A DNA stretch of 64,000 bases from Tetracladium setigerum (Eukaryota; Ascomycota; Leotiomycetes; Helotiales). A program made the translations under genes and the position numbers. Shown here piece after piece: positions 10,801-22,526 of the stretch. The notes under the pieces were generated by a model that searched no databases, was not told the DNA's origin, and was given only the letters and a program-made list of their open reading frames with translations. Every line of letters starts with the position of its first letter. Within the stretch, counting starts at the first letter, position 1. Where the stretch lies: NCBI GenBank assembly GCA_031472005.1, contig PZJY01000008.1:1054001-1118000 (forward strand), given 5' to 3'.

Positions 10801-13289
10801 CGTTCCAAAACAAATGGAGCCACGATACATCAATACCTCAATTGTTGAGCAAGGAAGGACAGTCTGTGACCTTTTGATATCAAAGAGTCGGGGCGGGTTA
10901 GGAGGGTACCTATACATATGTGGCTCGGTTTCAGTGTATGAGACGATCATGTCGTGAGTTGTATTTTTGATATGATTTATGGTAACTACTGACATCCTTC
11001 TTAGTGGTATAAGGCAAGCTCTATACGAAAATTGGACTTCAACAAAAGAATCTGCAGAGATTCTTCTTTCACAAGCGTTCGCCGAAAGGAGATTCATGCT
11101 CGGTACTAGATATCTTCCCTCTTTCTTGGAAAGTTTCTAACTTCAACGCAGATATCTTCATGACCCCTCAGTCTATTTCATCCACAATTCCCACAATCTC
11201 TATGTCTCAACTTGCGCAAAACACTGGTCATAGACCCAACAGCCGAATGTGGATTGGTGTCCATGGCCTTGTGTACGATATCACGGATTTCCTCCCCATG
11301 CACCCTGGTGGGACGCTCATTGTTGCAGCTAGTGCAGGATTGGATGCGAGCAAGACCTTCGACGATCTCGCGCATACTAACAACCCCGAAGTATCCAGTT
11401 TGCTATCAAAGTATCTCATTGGACATTTGGCAGCCAAACCAGAGTTACGATCTACAGAAACAAGTGATCTCTACGATACATGGTACCAGTACCTGCGTAC
11501 ATGCGTGGAAAGCTTGACTACACTTCACTTTGAGGTCAAGAACATTATGGAAGATTCAAAAGTCTGGTTCTCGGAAGGTCTCTTCAACATGGGCGGTGTT
11601 CGAAAGTTCTATCAATTCCAGTCTCGACTAATGCAGAATGGATTTTCGACAATATTCGGGGTGAGCTACTTCCAACGCTGTGCTATTCGGAACACTAATG
11701 GAATCTAGGCAAAACTCCAAGAAATGTACTTGCGACTTTCCTATGCACTGGTAAATTCTGGAACAGGAGATCAACTTCCCGATATCATTGGCATAGTCAC
11801 CAGAGCACAATCGTCTCCTGCTTCTGCCAGCGCTTCCAACGAGATCGCTCAAATCGGACAGTTCGTTTGCAACAGCCATGGAGCTCAATTCCAGGAGAAT
11901 GGCATCTTAAAGTTTGCTCAAGCAGTTACTCAATTGGATGTTGAATTTCTTGAGGAAATTTTGCATGAGGTTTGTGCTGGAATGGACATCTTCGAGGCTG
12001 TCAGTGAGATGGCAGGTGCAAGTGAGAAACAGGCAAGACTCTCCCCATATCTGAAATTTACTCTCTCAGGATCAAATCTAATACATCTGCAGCTTACAAT
12101 CAAGCTCTCAATGTACCTCCTTACAATCCTTTCCCGAATTGCCAAACGTCTCGAAACATTCTACTCTCGCCTATCCACTCATTCCATCTACGCTCCCACT
12201 CTGGAAAAGAATCCAGCACGCACACGCTGGAACCTCATCCGTCGTAAAGTCTATGACGGATCCTTCTTCATCCTAACCGAAGATCTACAACTACACGCCT
12301 CCAACGTGTCAAGTCCCAAGGCTTTCCGCGCTCTCACACACCAAGATCCAAACATTGATTTCCAACACGCAATCAGCCAGATCAAACAAGCCATCGAAAT
12401 CGAACCCCAAGCACCTCCGAAACGATCTCAAGATGACGCTCCATTAAGATTAGCAGACAACCACATCAACAGAGCGACACAGTCTTCTAAGGCTCCATCA
12501 TCATTTGAGCAGCACGAGCAAAAGCATGCCATGAACCGTATGTCAATGTTTATGGATAGCAACATGCAAAGCATCAAAAGACTCAGTCAGCTACCCGCAA
12601 GTATTGATTTTGCACACATTATGAGTGTTTATGGGGGTAAAGACAAGAATCGTACGCCCACCCAACAATCGCATGGAAACTCAAGGAGGACTGCATCAAT
12701 AAGTGGCCAGCAAATCCATCATCAATCACCAACGTCAACGGTATCAACACCGCGTGCACATGCACATCCACAGATCCAACTAGCAGGACAAAAGCTCCAT
12801 CATCGCCAACAGCAGCATTCAAAATCCCCTTCTGATCATGGTCCAATTATTATTCCATCGTCATCTTTGGCTCATCGAGAACTAGTATCGTCTTCGGCAG
12901 CAGCCGCAAACATCAATAGCCGTAGCCGCTCGGCTTCCATTTCTACAAACAGTTCCAACGCATCAACGCGCGGTCGCAGAATGCCCATCATTCCTAGTAT
13001 AGCTACTGCACCTAGTAATTTCCATCCTCAACAAACACAACATCATCCCTTCTCTCAATCTCAACTCCAACTCCAGCAACAGCAACAATCAGTCACCCTC
13101 CAACTCCGCCGCCGTCAAACCGAGACGCAACAGACCACTGCTGGAGGGAATTCCATGCCTAGTTTGGGGCCGAGGAGAAAGACATCGAGTAGTTTGGGTG
13201 AGAATCAGCTCTATTCTAGTGAAGGAGGTGGACTTGGACATGCGAGGAAGGAAATGGTCTTCCCTGTGATTGCCAGTGGGTTGGTTTGA
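7878..13289 (+). CDS. IDO/PrnB-type heme domain fused to NADPH/FAD reductase and cytochrome b5
   Basis: Exons are 7878–8015, 8067–8816, 8870–9106, 9155–9470, 9523–10070, 10121–10953, 11005–11102, 11152–11660 and 11709–13289. They sum to 5010 nt (1669 aa), with every phase consistent. Residues about 60–525 form an all-helical domain of the indoleamine 2,3-dioxygenase/PrnB superfamily; the probable proximal heme ligand is His ~479 in THRYKVYGFLEVVAKTGR. Residues ~535–960 form a cytochrome-P450-reductase-like FAD and NADPH module (RTYSISNYS binds FAD; GGSGIAPFRGF and the YICGS strand bind NADPH). Residues ~990–1060 are cytochrome b5, with HPGG giving the first heme His and LAHTNN the second. A helical region and then a Ser/Gln/His-rich tail follow. 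No FMN (flavodoxin) domain is present. The likely role is NADPH-driven reduction of the dioxygenase-type heme. The substrate is unknown (tryptophan or another indole is an inference from the family). A 60-nt GC–AG intron may lie at 12033–12092. Confidence 0.85.
12033..12092 (+). other. Possible GC–AG intron inside the last exon of the fusion gene
   Basis: The segment starts with GCAAG after CAG, contains the branch-like sequence CTAAT and ends with CTGCAG. It is 60 nt, keeps frame whether spliced or retained, and its translation is less protein-like than its flanks. Confidence 0.35.
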
Positions 13290-13934
13290 ATCCATTGTGT
13301 TTGAGAAGGAGGAAGTAAATGGCTTTTTGCGGTAGTTTAAATCAAAAGCATAACGGGTTGTAGGCATGGAAACTTCCTTGACGGAATTTCTTTTGGAAAA
13401 TCTCACTTCTTCTTGGGAACAGAATGGTTTCACTTTCCCTTCTCTTCCACATTCTATTTAGCAAAAACTTAGGAGACCAAATGGATGTCTTTCATTACAC
13501 CTTCTAGAGTTGATTATTGCATACATGCCCACACTGCTCACATTTTGAATCACAGGGGTGCGAACATTACTTAACATCGTGTGAAGAGAGTAAGGGTAGG
13601 AGGAGGCAAAAGTTAGGAACTGAACGCGAAATAAATATTCCCCAGAAATCATAAGACATGCAAATTTTTGCAAGAGCTCAAGCTAGGACCACAAATGCTT
13701 CGTCAAAATAGCTTGTAATCATTAATCTTCGCCAACGTCCCTGAACACTTATCTACACGCAATCCCGAGGGATGAGAGAAAAAGGAAATTTGATATAGAC
13801 AACATTTCAATTTAAAATCCAATATCGCTCGCGCTTCTATACACAGAGGAAACAAAAACGCGTCGAAGCAATGCTTTATATAGGGTACAGGAAGTACAGT
13901 GTTGATGGTATTTACTGCGAACGTTGCTGTTGAA
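13290..13934. other. Convergent intergenic region
   Basis: This lies between the 3' ends of two converging genes. It presumably holds both 3' UTRs; nothing else was recognised. Confidence 0.5.
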
Positions 13935-15520
13935 CTAGTCTACACCAGCGTACAAATCGACTACAATATTGACCGCAGCAACCAAAATTTCGGCGGCGAT
14001 TAGGACAATTACTATTGTTTCCACAGATCAGCACATCATGACTTTGAAGGTATTGCTTTCCCCCTTCAAGGGGGCTATGGGAGGGACAACTTACCAATCC
14101 ATTCCAATTTCTCTCCGTGACCATGACTCAACTGGTCCTTCAACACCGCCAACAAATCCGCAATGACATCCAATCGTTCCGTCAACAATGTCACCCTCTG
14201 ATCCATCTCCAAATAACTTCTCACGGCCTGGTAGACCGGTTCAAGCTGGGGTTCAACCAGAAAAGCTCGGGCGTGTCGAGCACGGAACCGTTGAGATGGA
14301 TGTTGATTCGCAAGATGAAGAGTTCGCCAATTTGCATGTTGATCTCTTTGCGCGTGAGAGCGATCTTGCCGGTAAGAGCAATTTGAGTGGGAATTTCTTT
14401 GCAGGTCGAGATGGTGACATCAACTAGTTCTTCGAAGAGGGATGTCTGTTGGTTAGAGTCAGTAGTGAATATTACCCAAAAGGATAGACTAGAATGAGTT
14501 GGCAAGCGGGACGAACCTTTACACTCTGCGCCAAAGCGTGAGAAATAGCCAACTTCGTCATATAATTCCCCTTGTCCCGCAAAGTGATGAAATCATTGTA
14601 TATCCTCGCCTGATATTCCTTTGTGTAGTAGAAGTTGAATTCCTCCGTCTCGATGTTATCCGGTGCCAATTTCTCATTCTCGAATTTGGCAATTTCCTTC
14701 AGGAAGCGTGTTTCGTCCTTGAGAGACATACCCCAGATAACTACAACGCCGTAGTCAAAGAGGAAGATCTCGGGCGTGTGAACTATGATGTCAAAGTCTG
14801 GGATTTCACCCTCCTCGGGATGATGATTCATGTGCTCTACGATACCCGAGTGCATACGACTGATCTCTCCATTCCCGCTCGCCTCTCCCACCAGATCTTC
14901 CCTTCGATTATTGGTCGTTTCGTCAACTTCGATCGCACTATCCGAGTGTCTGCGCTCCCTCAACGCAGGCATACTGTGTATCTCTAACGACCTCTTCCTT
15001 TCCTGCTCCCTCATCGGACGGTAATTATACGGCGTATAGATACACTCATCAAACAGCTTCGGATTGGCACCCTTTAATTTTCCCCTGCCCTTCAGAAATC
15101 GCATTAGATTGTCCATCTGGTATTTGTTCGCCGTACAGTACGCCGTTACACGCGGTAGTCGTTCCCGGTCTGCCTTTCCCAGACGAGCAGCATCTCGGCG
15201 GGCCGTGGGATCCTTGATTCGTGTATACTGCGAGTAAACATCCCTCCCGCTCTCTTCGTCCGGCCCATCTTCGCCAAAGTCGGGGTTGGGCAGAATCTTA
15301 AGTTTCTGTGCATTTTTGGTTGTTCTTTGAGGGCCGATTTTGGGGCGGGCGTGATCGGGAATGTGAGAGCTGGTGAGCCGTGGCTGTTGCGACGACGGAG
15401 CTTGCTGTTTAGAACGTTGCTTGGTGTAGCTGCGATGAGAATTTCGGGGTTGGGATTGAAGGTTACGTTTCGTGGTACCTTGTTGCGGAGGAGAGGGCTG
15501 GTTTCGGTGGTGGTAGACAT
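13935..15520 (-). CDS. RMD1/RMD8/Sif2-family (DUF155) membrane protein
   Basis: This belongs to the conserved DUF155 family that includes yeast RMD1 and RMD8 and fission yeast Sif2, linked to sporulation or vacuolar/nuclear envelope functions; mammalian RMND1 is a mitochondrial relative. Exons, read leftward, are 15520–14517, 14445–14095 and 14011–13935. Visible hallmarks are FDYGVVVIWGMSLKDE, a long charged helix ending in NYMTKLAISHALAQSVK, EPVYQAVRSYLEMDQRV, and a single C-terminal membrane helix (IVIVLIAAEILVAAVNIVV). The N-terminus is basic and proline/serine-rich, starting MSTTTETSPLLR. Two -1 breaks occur in four-base C runs (15342–15345 and 14248–14251 as G on +). One added base at each gives 477 aa with correct splice phases. 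In such a conserved gene, assembly error is the more likely cause. It converges on the IDO fusion gene. Confidence 0.85.
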
Positions 15521-16079
15521 AGTGGAGGATGGTACACAAAGATGAGGCTGTAAGACGATGGGAAATCAGAAGGTGTGGCCCATTAGTGATATACACTAAG
15601 AATGGCGGGCAGGCAGTCAAATGGGAATGTACTCTGTCGACATTGAATGCCGGCTCAATTGCATATGATAATAAAATTGAGATACTTGGTTCACTGCCAA
15701 ATCCAATGCACTGGGCAAGCTACGTCAACCATTTCACCGCTCGGCAGAAAACCCACGTGGTCGCCGCAAAGGGCACATTCATGATTTACCATCATTTCAT
15801 CAAATACCTTCCTTGGTAGGTCCCTAGTACAAATTTAACTGACATGATTCATCCGACGCTCTTGTCATAGCTCTTCTAAAGCCAGTCTGAAATTTTCCTC
15901 TTTGAGATACAGTATTGTGAATAAAGTGTAATAAGCTCCAGACCCCAAATTTTGCCATCCTTACCATGGAAAACTCCCCCAGTATTGCAAAACCTACACC
16001 AAATTCAAACATATCGGAAGCTTCAGGCGAAGACTCCTCTACCCATGCATCAATTCACGAAAATGCACCCACTGGTCCT
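15521..16079. other. Intergenic between two minus-strand genes
   Basis: It holds the promoter side of the RMD-family gene and the 3' end of the HMG-box gene. No further coding signal was seen. Confidence 0.5.
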
Positions 16080-16885
16080 CTATCCATGATTGACCACTGG
16101 GAGTGCACCTTCAGCGTCATCAGCCATCTCAACATCCTCATCCTCTCGCTCTCCCTTCGCCTCCACAGCAGGGCCACCATTTGTACTTCCATTCTCCACT
16201 TCCAAACTCTTCTTTTGCTCCTCAAATCGAGCTTGGATACTCTCTTTCTCCTCCTTAGTCAGTCGCTGCCATCCTTCAGCCAAGATGCGATCAACTTCTG
16301 CCTCGTCCGCAGTAATAGAATGCCTTTTTTCGTTACAATAGACATCAAATGCATTCTTCGGGCGACGAGTTGGTCCTACTCCATAACCATTTGACTTGGG
16401 TTGAGTGGTTGGAGGCTGATCAAGATTGGTATGGGAAAACGTTTCAGAAGATGGAGACCCGCCACCAAATGCTGCTCCAACGCTAGGTACTTCTTGAAGA
16501 AAGGAGGGTTTACGATGACCACGTTTCGTACGGAGTGGTTTTTCCTTGGGCTGCAGGAGGGGAGACTATTAGTCGTTTGTATAAGCTTAAAACTGCAAAG
16601 TTGGAGGTCGGAACTTACTGTTGGGGGTGGACTAGGACTACCCTCGGAATCTTCAACGTTGGTGCTTGTGCGTTTGGCGAGATTTTCCAGGAGGAATGCT
16701 CTTTCAAGACGCATTTTTTCAATCTCGCGGCCGATTCGGACGAGGCGCTGGTTTGCGGTGGCGTTCGATTCATCGACCTCGTTCATTCGTTGCCGCAGCT
16801 GGATGCATTTTCGTCGATATGCTTCCTCAACGGTGGGGGCAAGAGGTGGAGGAATGATACCTAATTTCGAAAATGATGTTAGCAT
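16080..16885 (-). CDS. HMG-box protein, Nhp10/Nht1-like INO80 subunit
   Basis: This is a small nuclear HMG-box protein. The conserved N-terminal block (IIPPPLAPTVEEAYRRKC followed by a coiled coil) and one HMG box starting RRPKNAFDVYCNEKRHSI match the fungal INO80-complex HMG subunit (Nhp10 in budding yeast, Nht1 in fission yeast), which helps the remodeller bind DNA. Exons, read leftward, are 16885–16619 and 16550–16080; the intron is 16618–16551. The C-terminus is acidic (EREDEDVEMADD). The 5' end is uncertain: the ATG at 16885 opens the frame, but an upstream exon around 16930–17040 (an open frame containing ARNFLFAE) could be joined by a short intron. A strong branch-like CTAAC followed by TTAG just after the ATG also suggests this ATG may be intronic. 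The minimal product is 245 aa. It is divergent from CCT8. Confidence 0.7.
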
Positions 16886-18132
16886 CTCCTTTCATCCACA
16901 TTTTCTGTTGCTAGGAACGACTCATTCACCTCAGCAAACAAAAAATTACGAGCTGTGAATAAGCAGAAGAGGTTGACGGATAGACGGGACAGGTCCTGCT
17001 CTCGCTTGGATGCTCGCTTGAGCCCCTGTCGTAACCATATTCCTAAACAACTAGCTCGGAAATGGGCGACTGGCGATGGATGTCAAGCCTAGGTTGTAAA
17101 TTTTCGAAGGAACATTGCGGTCTATCAAAAAAAGAATACACCTTTACCAAGAGAGGAAAGGAGTTGCTGCGTTGAATGTGACAAACGATCCCCGTCGAAG
17201 TGTTCAGAAGAATTGCTCCTGCCTCGAGGCAGAAACTGGGGTCCATCATAGAAGGAATCACACAAATTGGAGGTGTTTGACTTCGTAGACTCGTAAAATC
17301 GAATGATGTGTCAAATATGTTGGTGGTCCCATCGACGAGGACTTTGGTTTGCAAGTCTCAGCCTCCCCGATCGGATCGGCCAAATCGACGAACCATACAT
17401 CAATCTGGCTGGACGAGAATCCGGACGATCGATCCCAATGCCTCTACCGCTTCAAAAAAAAAAGTGCACCTCTGCATTTCTGGGCTTGTGATAACAGATC
17501 TATATGCTGATATCGATGTATGCAGCTCAACCCATCCTACAGGGCACAGATTGACTTGCCATATTTCCGCAATGCAATCATTTGTGTGGGTAGGACTGAA
17601 TAGGGTGAGAATAGAGTGAAGAGTTCGATGAGATATGTGGTGGTCTGGCCATTAGAAAGCGAGAGCGCCCCGTACTCGAGGTCGCGATATAAGGGAAAGC
17701 GAGATAGGAACAGACGCAATAACAAACAACTTAAAGAAGCTCTGAAGCCAAGGGGAAACAACTATGCACTCACCAGCTGTAGGTGCCATTATATTGATGA
17801 GTGGGCACACTTAATGATTGATGTTGTTGAATTCGGAAGTTGGTTGTTGTGAATGCTGTTGAGATTGATGTTCAAGAAGGGAGATGCCCGTCCTCACTTC
17901 TTGCCCCAGTGAGGATGAAGCCTTGCCAAGCTCTGCGTCTAATGGATCCCCCCATTGGCCGGCGTCTAACACCGGTGAAACCTTTAATCCGATACATCAA
18001 GGCTACACCCAACGCGGCACGCTAGGATTTTTTGTTGCTGGAGTATGAAGACGCGCCTGCGAGTTAACACATTCAAATCGCTTCAAGGAATTTATAATCC
18101 TGAAAGCTTGCGAAACTTAATACACAGCCAAG
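16886..18132. other. Divergent promoter region (HMG gene / CCT8)
   Basis: About 1.2 kb between divergently transcribed genes. The left part may contain a first exon of the HMG-box gene (about 16930–17040). No other gene was supported. Confidence 0.45.
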
Positions 18133-19940
18133 ATGTCTCTCAATATCCCAAATGCCCCAAATGCTGGCCTCTTCAAGAACGGTTATCAAAAGTAAATATA
18201 TATCTTCTTTCCACTCCCTTCTGCCTGTCGGTCCAGCATTCTAACCACCATCCAAGCTATGAGTCTGAAGATGGAGCCGTCCTCCGCAACATCGATGCAT
18301 GCCGCACTATCTCCTCTACGGTTCAAACATCACTAGGACCATATGGACGAAACAAGATCGTCATCAATCATCTGCAGAAGATGATTCTGACCTCCGACGC
18401 CGCCACTATCCTCCGCGAACTTGATGTAGTGCACCCAGCTGCGAAGCTTGTAGTTATGGCAAGTCAGCAACAAGAGGCCGAGATGGGAGATGCGACAAAC
18501 TTGGTTATCGTGTTGGCGGGAGAGCTTTTAAAGAAGGCCGAGGATCTGCTGCGGATGGGGTTGAAGTCCGCCGATGTTATTCGAGGTTACGAGTTGGCAC
18601 AAACATTTGCTCTGAACGAGCTCGAGAACCTGATTGTGGACAAGGTAGAGGACATCAGGTCGCAGGCCGAGCTCAGCAAAGCTATCCGAACCGTCATTGC
18701 CAGCAAACAGAACGGTAACGAAGACTTTCTCGCAAAGCTGGTATCAGAAGCTGTCCTTGCAGTGCTGCCAAAGAACCCGGTCAACTTCAACGTCGATAAC
18801 GTCCGCGTCGTCAAAATCATGGGAGGTAGCTTGGAGCAGAGCAAGGTGGTGAAGGGTATGGTTTTCGGTCGGGAGCCAGATGGATCTGTTAAGAAGGCAG
18901 TCAGAGCGAAGGTCGGCGTTTACTCATGCCCCATCGACACCAGCCAGACCGAGACCAAAGGTACGGTCTTGCTACACAACGCCAAGGAGATGATGGATTT
19001 CACAAAGGGAGAGGAAAGTCAACTTGAGACTGCAATCAAGGAGTTATACGATTCTGGCCTCCGAGTTGTTGTTGCCGGTTCTACAGTTGGAGAGCTTGCT
19101 ATGCACTATCTCAACAGGTTTGGAATTCTCGTCATTCGTATTCTCAGCAAATTCGAGCTTCGCAGATTGTGTAGGGTCGTTGGTGCTACACCCCTAGCTA
19201 GACTAGGAGCTCCAATGCCAGATGAGATGGGAAGCGTGGACATTGTAGAGACACTCGAGATTGGAGGTGACAGAGTGACTGTCTTCAGACAAGACAACGA
19301 AGTCACGAAGACAGCCACAATTTTACTTCGAGGTGCCACCCAAAACCATCTCGATGATGTTGAGCGCGCGGTGGATGACGGAGTTAATGTTGTGAAGGCT
19401 ATCACCAGGGATCCTAGACTCGTACCAGGTGCTGGAGCCACAGAAATGCAACTTGTTGAGCGGATACAAGCCTACGGTGACAAGACTCCTGGTTTGGCAC
19501 AGTACTCGATCCGCAAGTTTGGTGAGGCTTTTGAGGTTATCCCACGCACATTGGCGGAAAGTGCTGGTCTTGATGCCACGGAAGTTCTGAGCAGACTTTA
19601 CACTGCGCACCACAAGAAAGATAACTGGTCTACCGGTGTTGACATTGAGGTAAGTTGGTTTGAGATATCTGTTGTGCAAATCTAATGATTCAATAGAATG
19701 ACGACAATACCGGTATTCTCGATGCCAAGAACGAGGGTATTTTAGATCTCATGATCTCGAAGAGTTGGGCAATCAAGCTCGCTACTGAAGCTGCCAGGAC
19801 TGTTCTTTCTGTTGATCAAATCATTGTTGCGCGACAAGCTGGAGGTCCAAAACCTCCGGGACCAAACCCTGTAAGTCACCCCCCACTAATCTTTCATGAA
19901 GTAGCCCGCTAAGACGACTCAGAACTGGGATGAAGATTAG
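18133..19940 (+). CDS. CCT8: Chaperonin TCP-1/CCT subunit theta
   Basis: This is subunit 8 of the cytosolic chaperonin ring (CCT/TRiC), which folds actin, tubulin and other proteins with ATP. Exons are 18133–18191, 18257–19649, 19697–19870 and 19923–19940; the sum is 1644 nt and the product 547 aa, the usual size. The start is MSLNIPNAP, whose short first exon precedes SEDGAVLRNIDACR. ATP-site motifs are SLGPYGRNK near the N-terminus, GDATNLVIVLAGELL (the TCP-1 GDGT-type loop, here GDAT), and VPGAGATEMQL in the C-terminal equatorial domain. The C-terminus PKPPGPNPNWDED is encoded across the last tiny exon and is typical of theta. There are no frame breaks. Confidence 0.96.
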
Positions 19941-20423
19941 ATGAAATCTTATAGAAAAGGCGCTGGGATTTGTATACCAAATTATGTACCAAGCGAATTA
20001 GACCTGTTTCATGGCAACAAAACACCTGCGTGATGAATTAACGCTACCTTGCTATTATTTTTTGAGTTTTGGTGTTCCTTCGTTTTTCTCACGACGTTTT
20101 CCTATTGACAAGTATTGCTAGATATGTCGTGATGCTTGACTTGTTTGAAGTCGATGCACATGGCAGCCGATACGGCCCCTCGTGCGCCCTTCCCCACCGC
20201 TACTGACGCATACCCGCAGCAAATGGCGATCTACCACATCCGCTCTCTGTCCATCTACAGAATATCTCCCTGTTCCCTCGAAGGATAAAAACATCCACAA
20301 ATCCTCTCAATCAAGTGCTCGTCCTATCCCTTCGACAAACCTTCCATCTGCATCTCACTTGAAGCTCAATCAATCCCTGGTCCAAACCCCTTATCTAGCA
20401 CCGGCTAAATCAATTCATCAAGA
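19941..20423. other. Intergenic
   Basis: CCT8 3' UTR and the leader of the aminotransferase gene. Nothing else was seen. Confidence 0.5.
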
Positions 20424-22526
20424 ATGTCTCCCCTCTCAACCCGTGCTCTGCACAATATCAACACAAATAAATCATGGACTCTCCTGATGAGAGTATGGGC
20501 AAACCCTTACTCCTCATCCAATCCGACTGGAATTGTGGCCATGGGAGTAGCAGAGAACAAATTGATGTAATCTCCTTCCTCGCTCACCCTACGACTCCCT
20601 CTCAATTTCCTCTCCCTCCCTATCTCTTCCAATCTTCAACTGCAACTGCTGATACAGCATTTCGAATCAAGGCACTCGGAAATCGCAGACTACCTCACCA
20701 AAAACATCAACGTGACTTCCAAAAGTACCTATCTCTTCCATGCACCTCCATTCTGCTATTCCCATGGTCCCCTCACCACCAACAAATTTAACAACTAACA
20801 ACCAAACCCCCAACAGTGCTCACCTACGGCACCGGCCCCGTTGGAACACTTACCCTCCGCAACGCCCTCTCCACCTTCCTCAACACCCATTTTTCACCCC
20901 ACTCACCCATTTCCGCAAACCAGATCACAGTCATGAACGGCGTAGGTCCCGTGATAGACGCGTTATGTTTCTCGATTTGTGATCCGGGCGATGGAGTATT
21001 GATTGTGCGACCTCTTTATGTGGGGTTTCCGGGCGATATGAGGGAACGATCTGCGTTAGTTTGTTTGTTTCTTTTCTTCTGTGCTTCTGTTTTGCTTGCT
21101 TTTGCTATTCTCTTTTGCTTTTTGAGGGGTAGAGGCAGGTTGGGGTGCATGCTGCATGCTGCATGGATGAGGGGGTGGGATCGATGAATGGGACTGAGGT
21201 GGGGAGATGGAATGGCCCCAGCGGAACGGGACGAAAAGGATGATTGACTAACTTGCAATAGGGTAGAACCTATCTTTGTCTCGGTGGGCGAGAACGACGT
21301 GACAGGGTTGGAAGCGGTCAAAGATCATGAGAATGCACTTCTTGAGGCGAGGGAGAGGGGAGTGGTGGTTAAGGCACTTTTGCTGTGTAATCCCCATAAT
21401 CCACTGGGCCGGTGAGTTTGATTCCAAATTCTTGGGATGGGTAATCTCCGGATGGGGAATAGGATCAATATCTGAGAGTGTTCATTCTTCCAGCCTTGCC
21501 ACTGTTCTCTGGAAATTATGAAATATCAAGCTAATTCATAAATGTTGTTGAATAGATGTTATCCTAGAAACGTATTGGAGGCGTACGCAGAGCTGTGTGG
21601 TAAATATGGCATTCATTTAATCAGGTGAGTCTTGAATATACCGCTCTTCTGTCACCTGTATTGTATGAATCGGACATTGTATTAACACAACCCAAACAGC
21701 GACGAAGTCTACGCAAAAGCCACCTACACCAGCACCGACATTCCTAACCCAATCCCTTTCACATCCCTTCTCTCTATCGATACATCACCCTACCTCGACC
21801 CATCACTCACGCACGTTCTCTACGGAATGAGCAAAGACTTCTCTGCCAACGGTCTCCGAATTGGCGCTTTAATTTCTCCTCAAAACCCAACACTGCACAT
21901 CGCCATGGCGGGTGTAGCAAATTTTTCATGGGCATCTTCGCTTGCCGACCATGCCTGGACACTGCTTCTCACCGATACCGTCTATCTGAATCAGTATTTC
22001 GCCGAGATGAGCGCTCGCTTGAGTAAGGCTTATGAGTTGTGCACGACGGAGTTCAAGGCGTTGGGAATTAAGTATATCGCTGCGTGAGTCTCACTTTTTC
22101 TTACCTGTGTCATATTTCAGGGAGCTTTCCTTGTTCTATAAAGAGGATAGAAGCTGATGATTCGAGCGAATGTCAGAAATTGCGGTCCTTTCATATGGCT
22201 TGACCTCGGTAACTTCATGAAAGAGCGCACAGTTGAAGAGGAGACGAGACTGGCGTATAGAATGTTGGATCATGGTGTTTGGTTGGCAACGGGGCAGTCC
22301 TTCCTGAGCGAGGTTCCAGGGTGGTTCAGAATCACATTTGCTGTAGATGAAGCGGATTTTAGATTTGGCTTTGAGAGGTAAGTTTTTCTACCGGTTTTAT
22401 ATTTGGCTTGTGGGATTAGTTGTGGATCGCTGATACTGGAAACATAGGTTGAAGAAAGCGCTCTTGCAGGAGGGAGAACATTTGGGATCTGTTGAGAAGA
22501 TAGTGGAACAGGTAGAGAGTTTGTGA
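20424..22526 (+). CDS. PLP-dependent class I/II aminotransferase, ACC-synthase-like
   Basis: This is a fold-type I PLP enzyme closest in pattern to 1-aminocyclopropane-1-carboxylate synthase-like fungal proteins. Exons are 20424–20566, 20672–20724, 20817–21054, 21262–21411, 21556–21624, 21700–22083, 22177–22378 (the last base may be 22377) and 22448–22526; they give 438 aa with consistent phases when exon 7 ends at 22377. Seen motifs are GVAENKLMHSEIADYL at the N-terminus, YGTGPVGTLTLRNAL, NPHNPLGR (substrate/PLP loop), SDEVYA with the PLP-ring Asp, and YGMSKDFSANGLRIG with the Schiff-base Lys. The true acceptor of intron 1 is the AG at 20670–20671 and that of intron 6 is the AG at 22175–22176; nearer AGs break the frame. 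True ACC synthase activity is not shown; an amino-acid transaminase role is equally open. Confidence 0.85.

Noticed and set aside
844..13289. MFS transporter plus fusion oxygenase as a secondary-metabolite cluster
   Set aside because: They are separated by 5 kb of repeat-like DNA, and no synthase or pathway regulator is present; the neighbours are housekeeping genes.
20567..20671. Apparent phase conflict (possible frameshift) after exon 1 of the ACC-synthase-like gene
   Set aside because: Using the later acceptor AG at 20670–20671 gives MHSEIADYL in frame and a fully consistent gene.
22084..22176. Second apparent phase conflict in the same gene
   Set aside because: Acceptor AG at 22175–22176 restores the frame into NCGPFIWLDL; nearer AGs are decoys.
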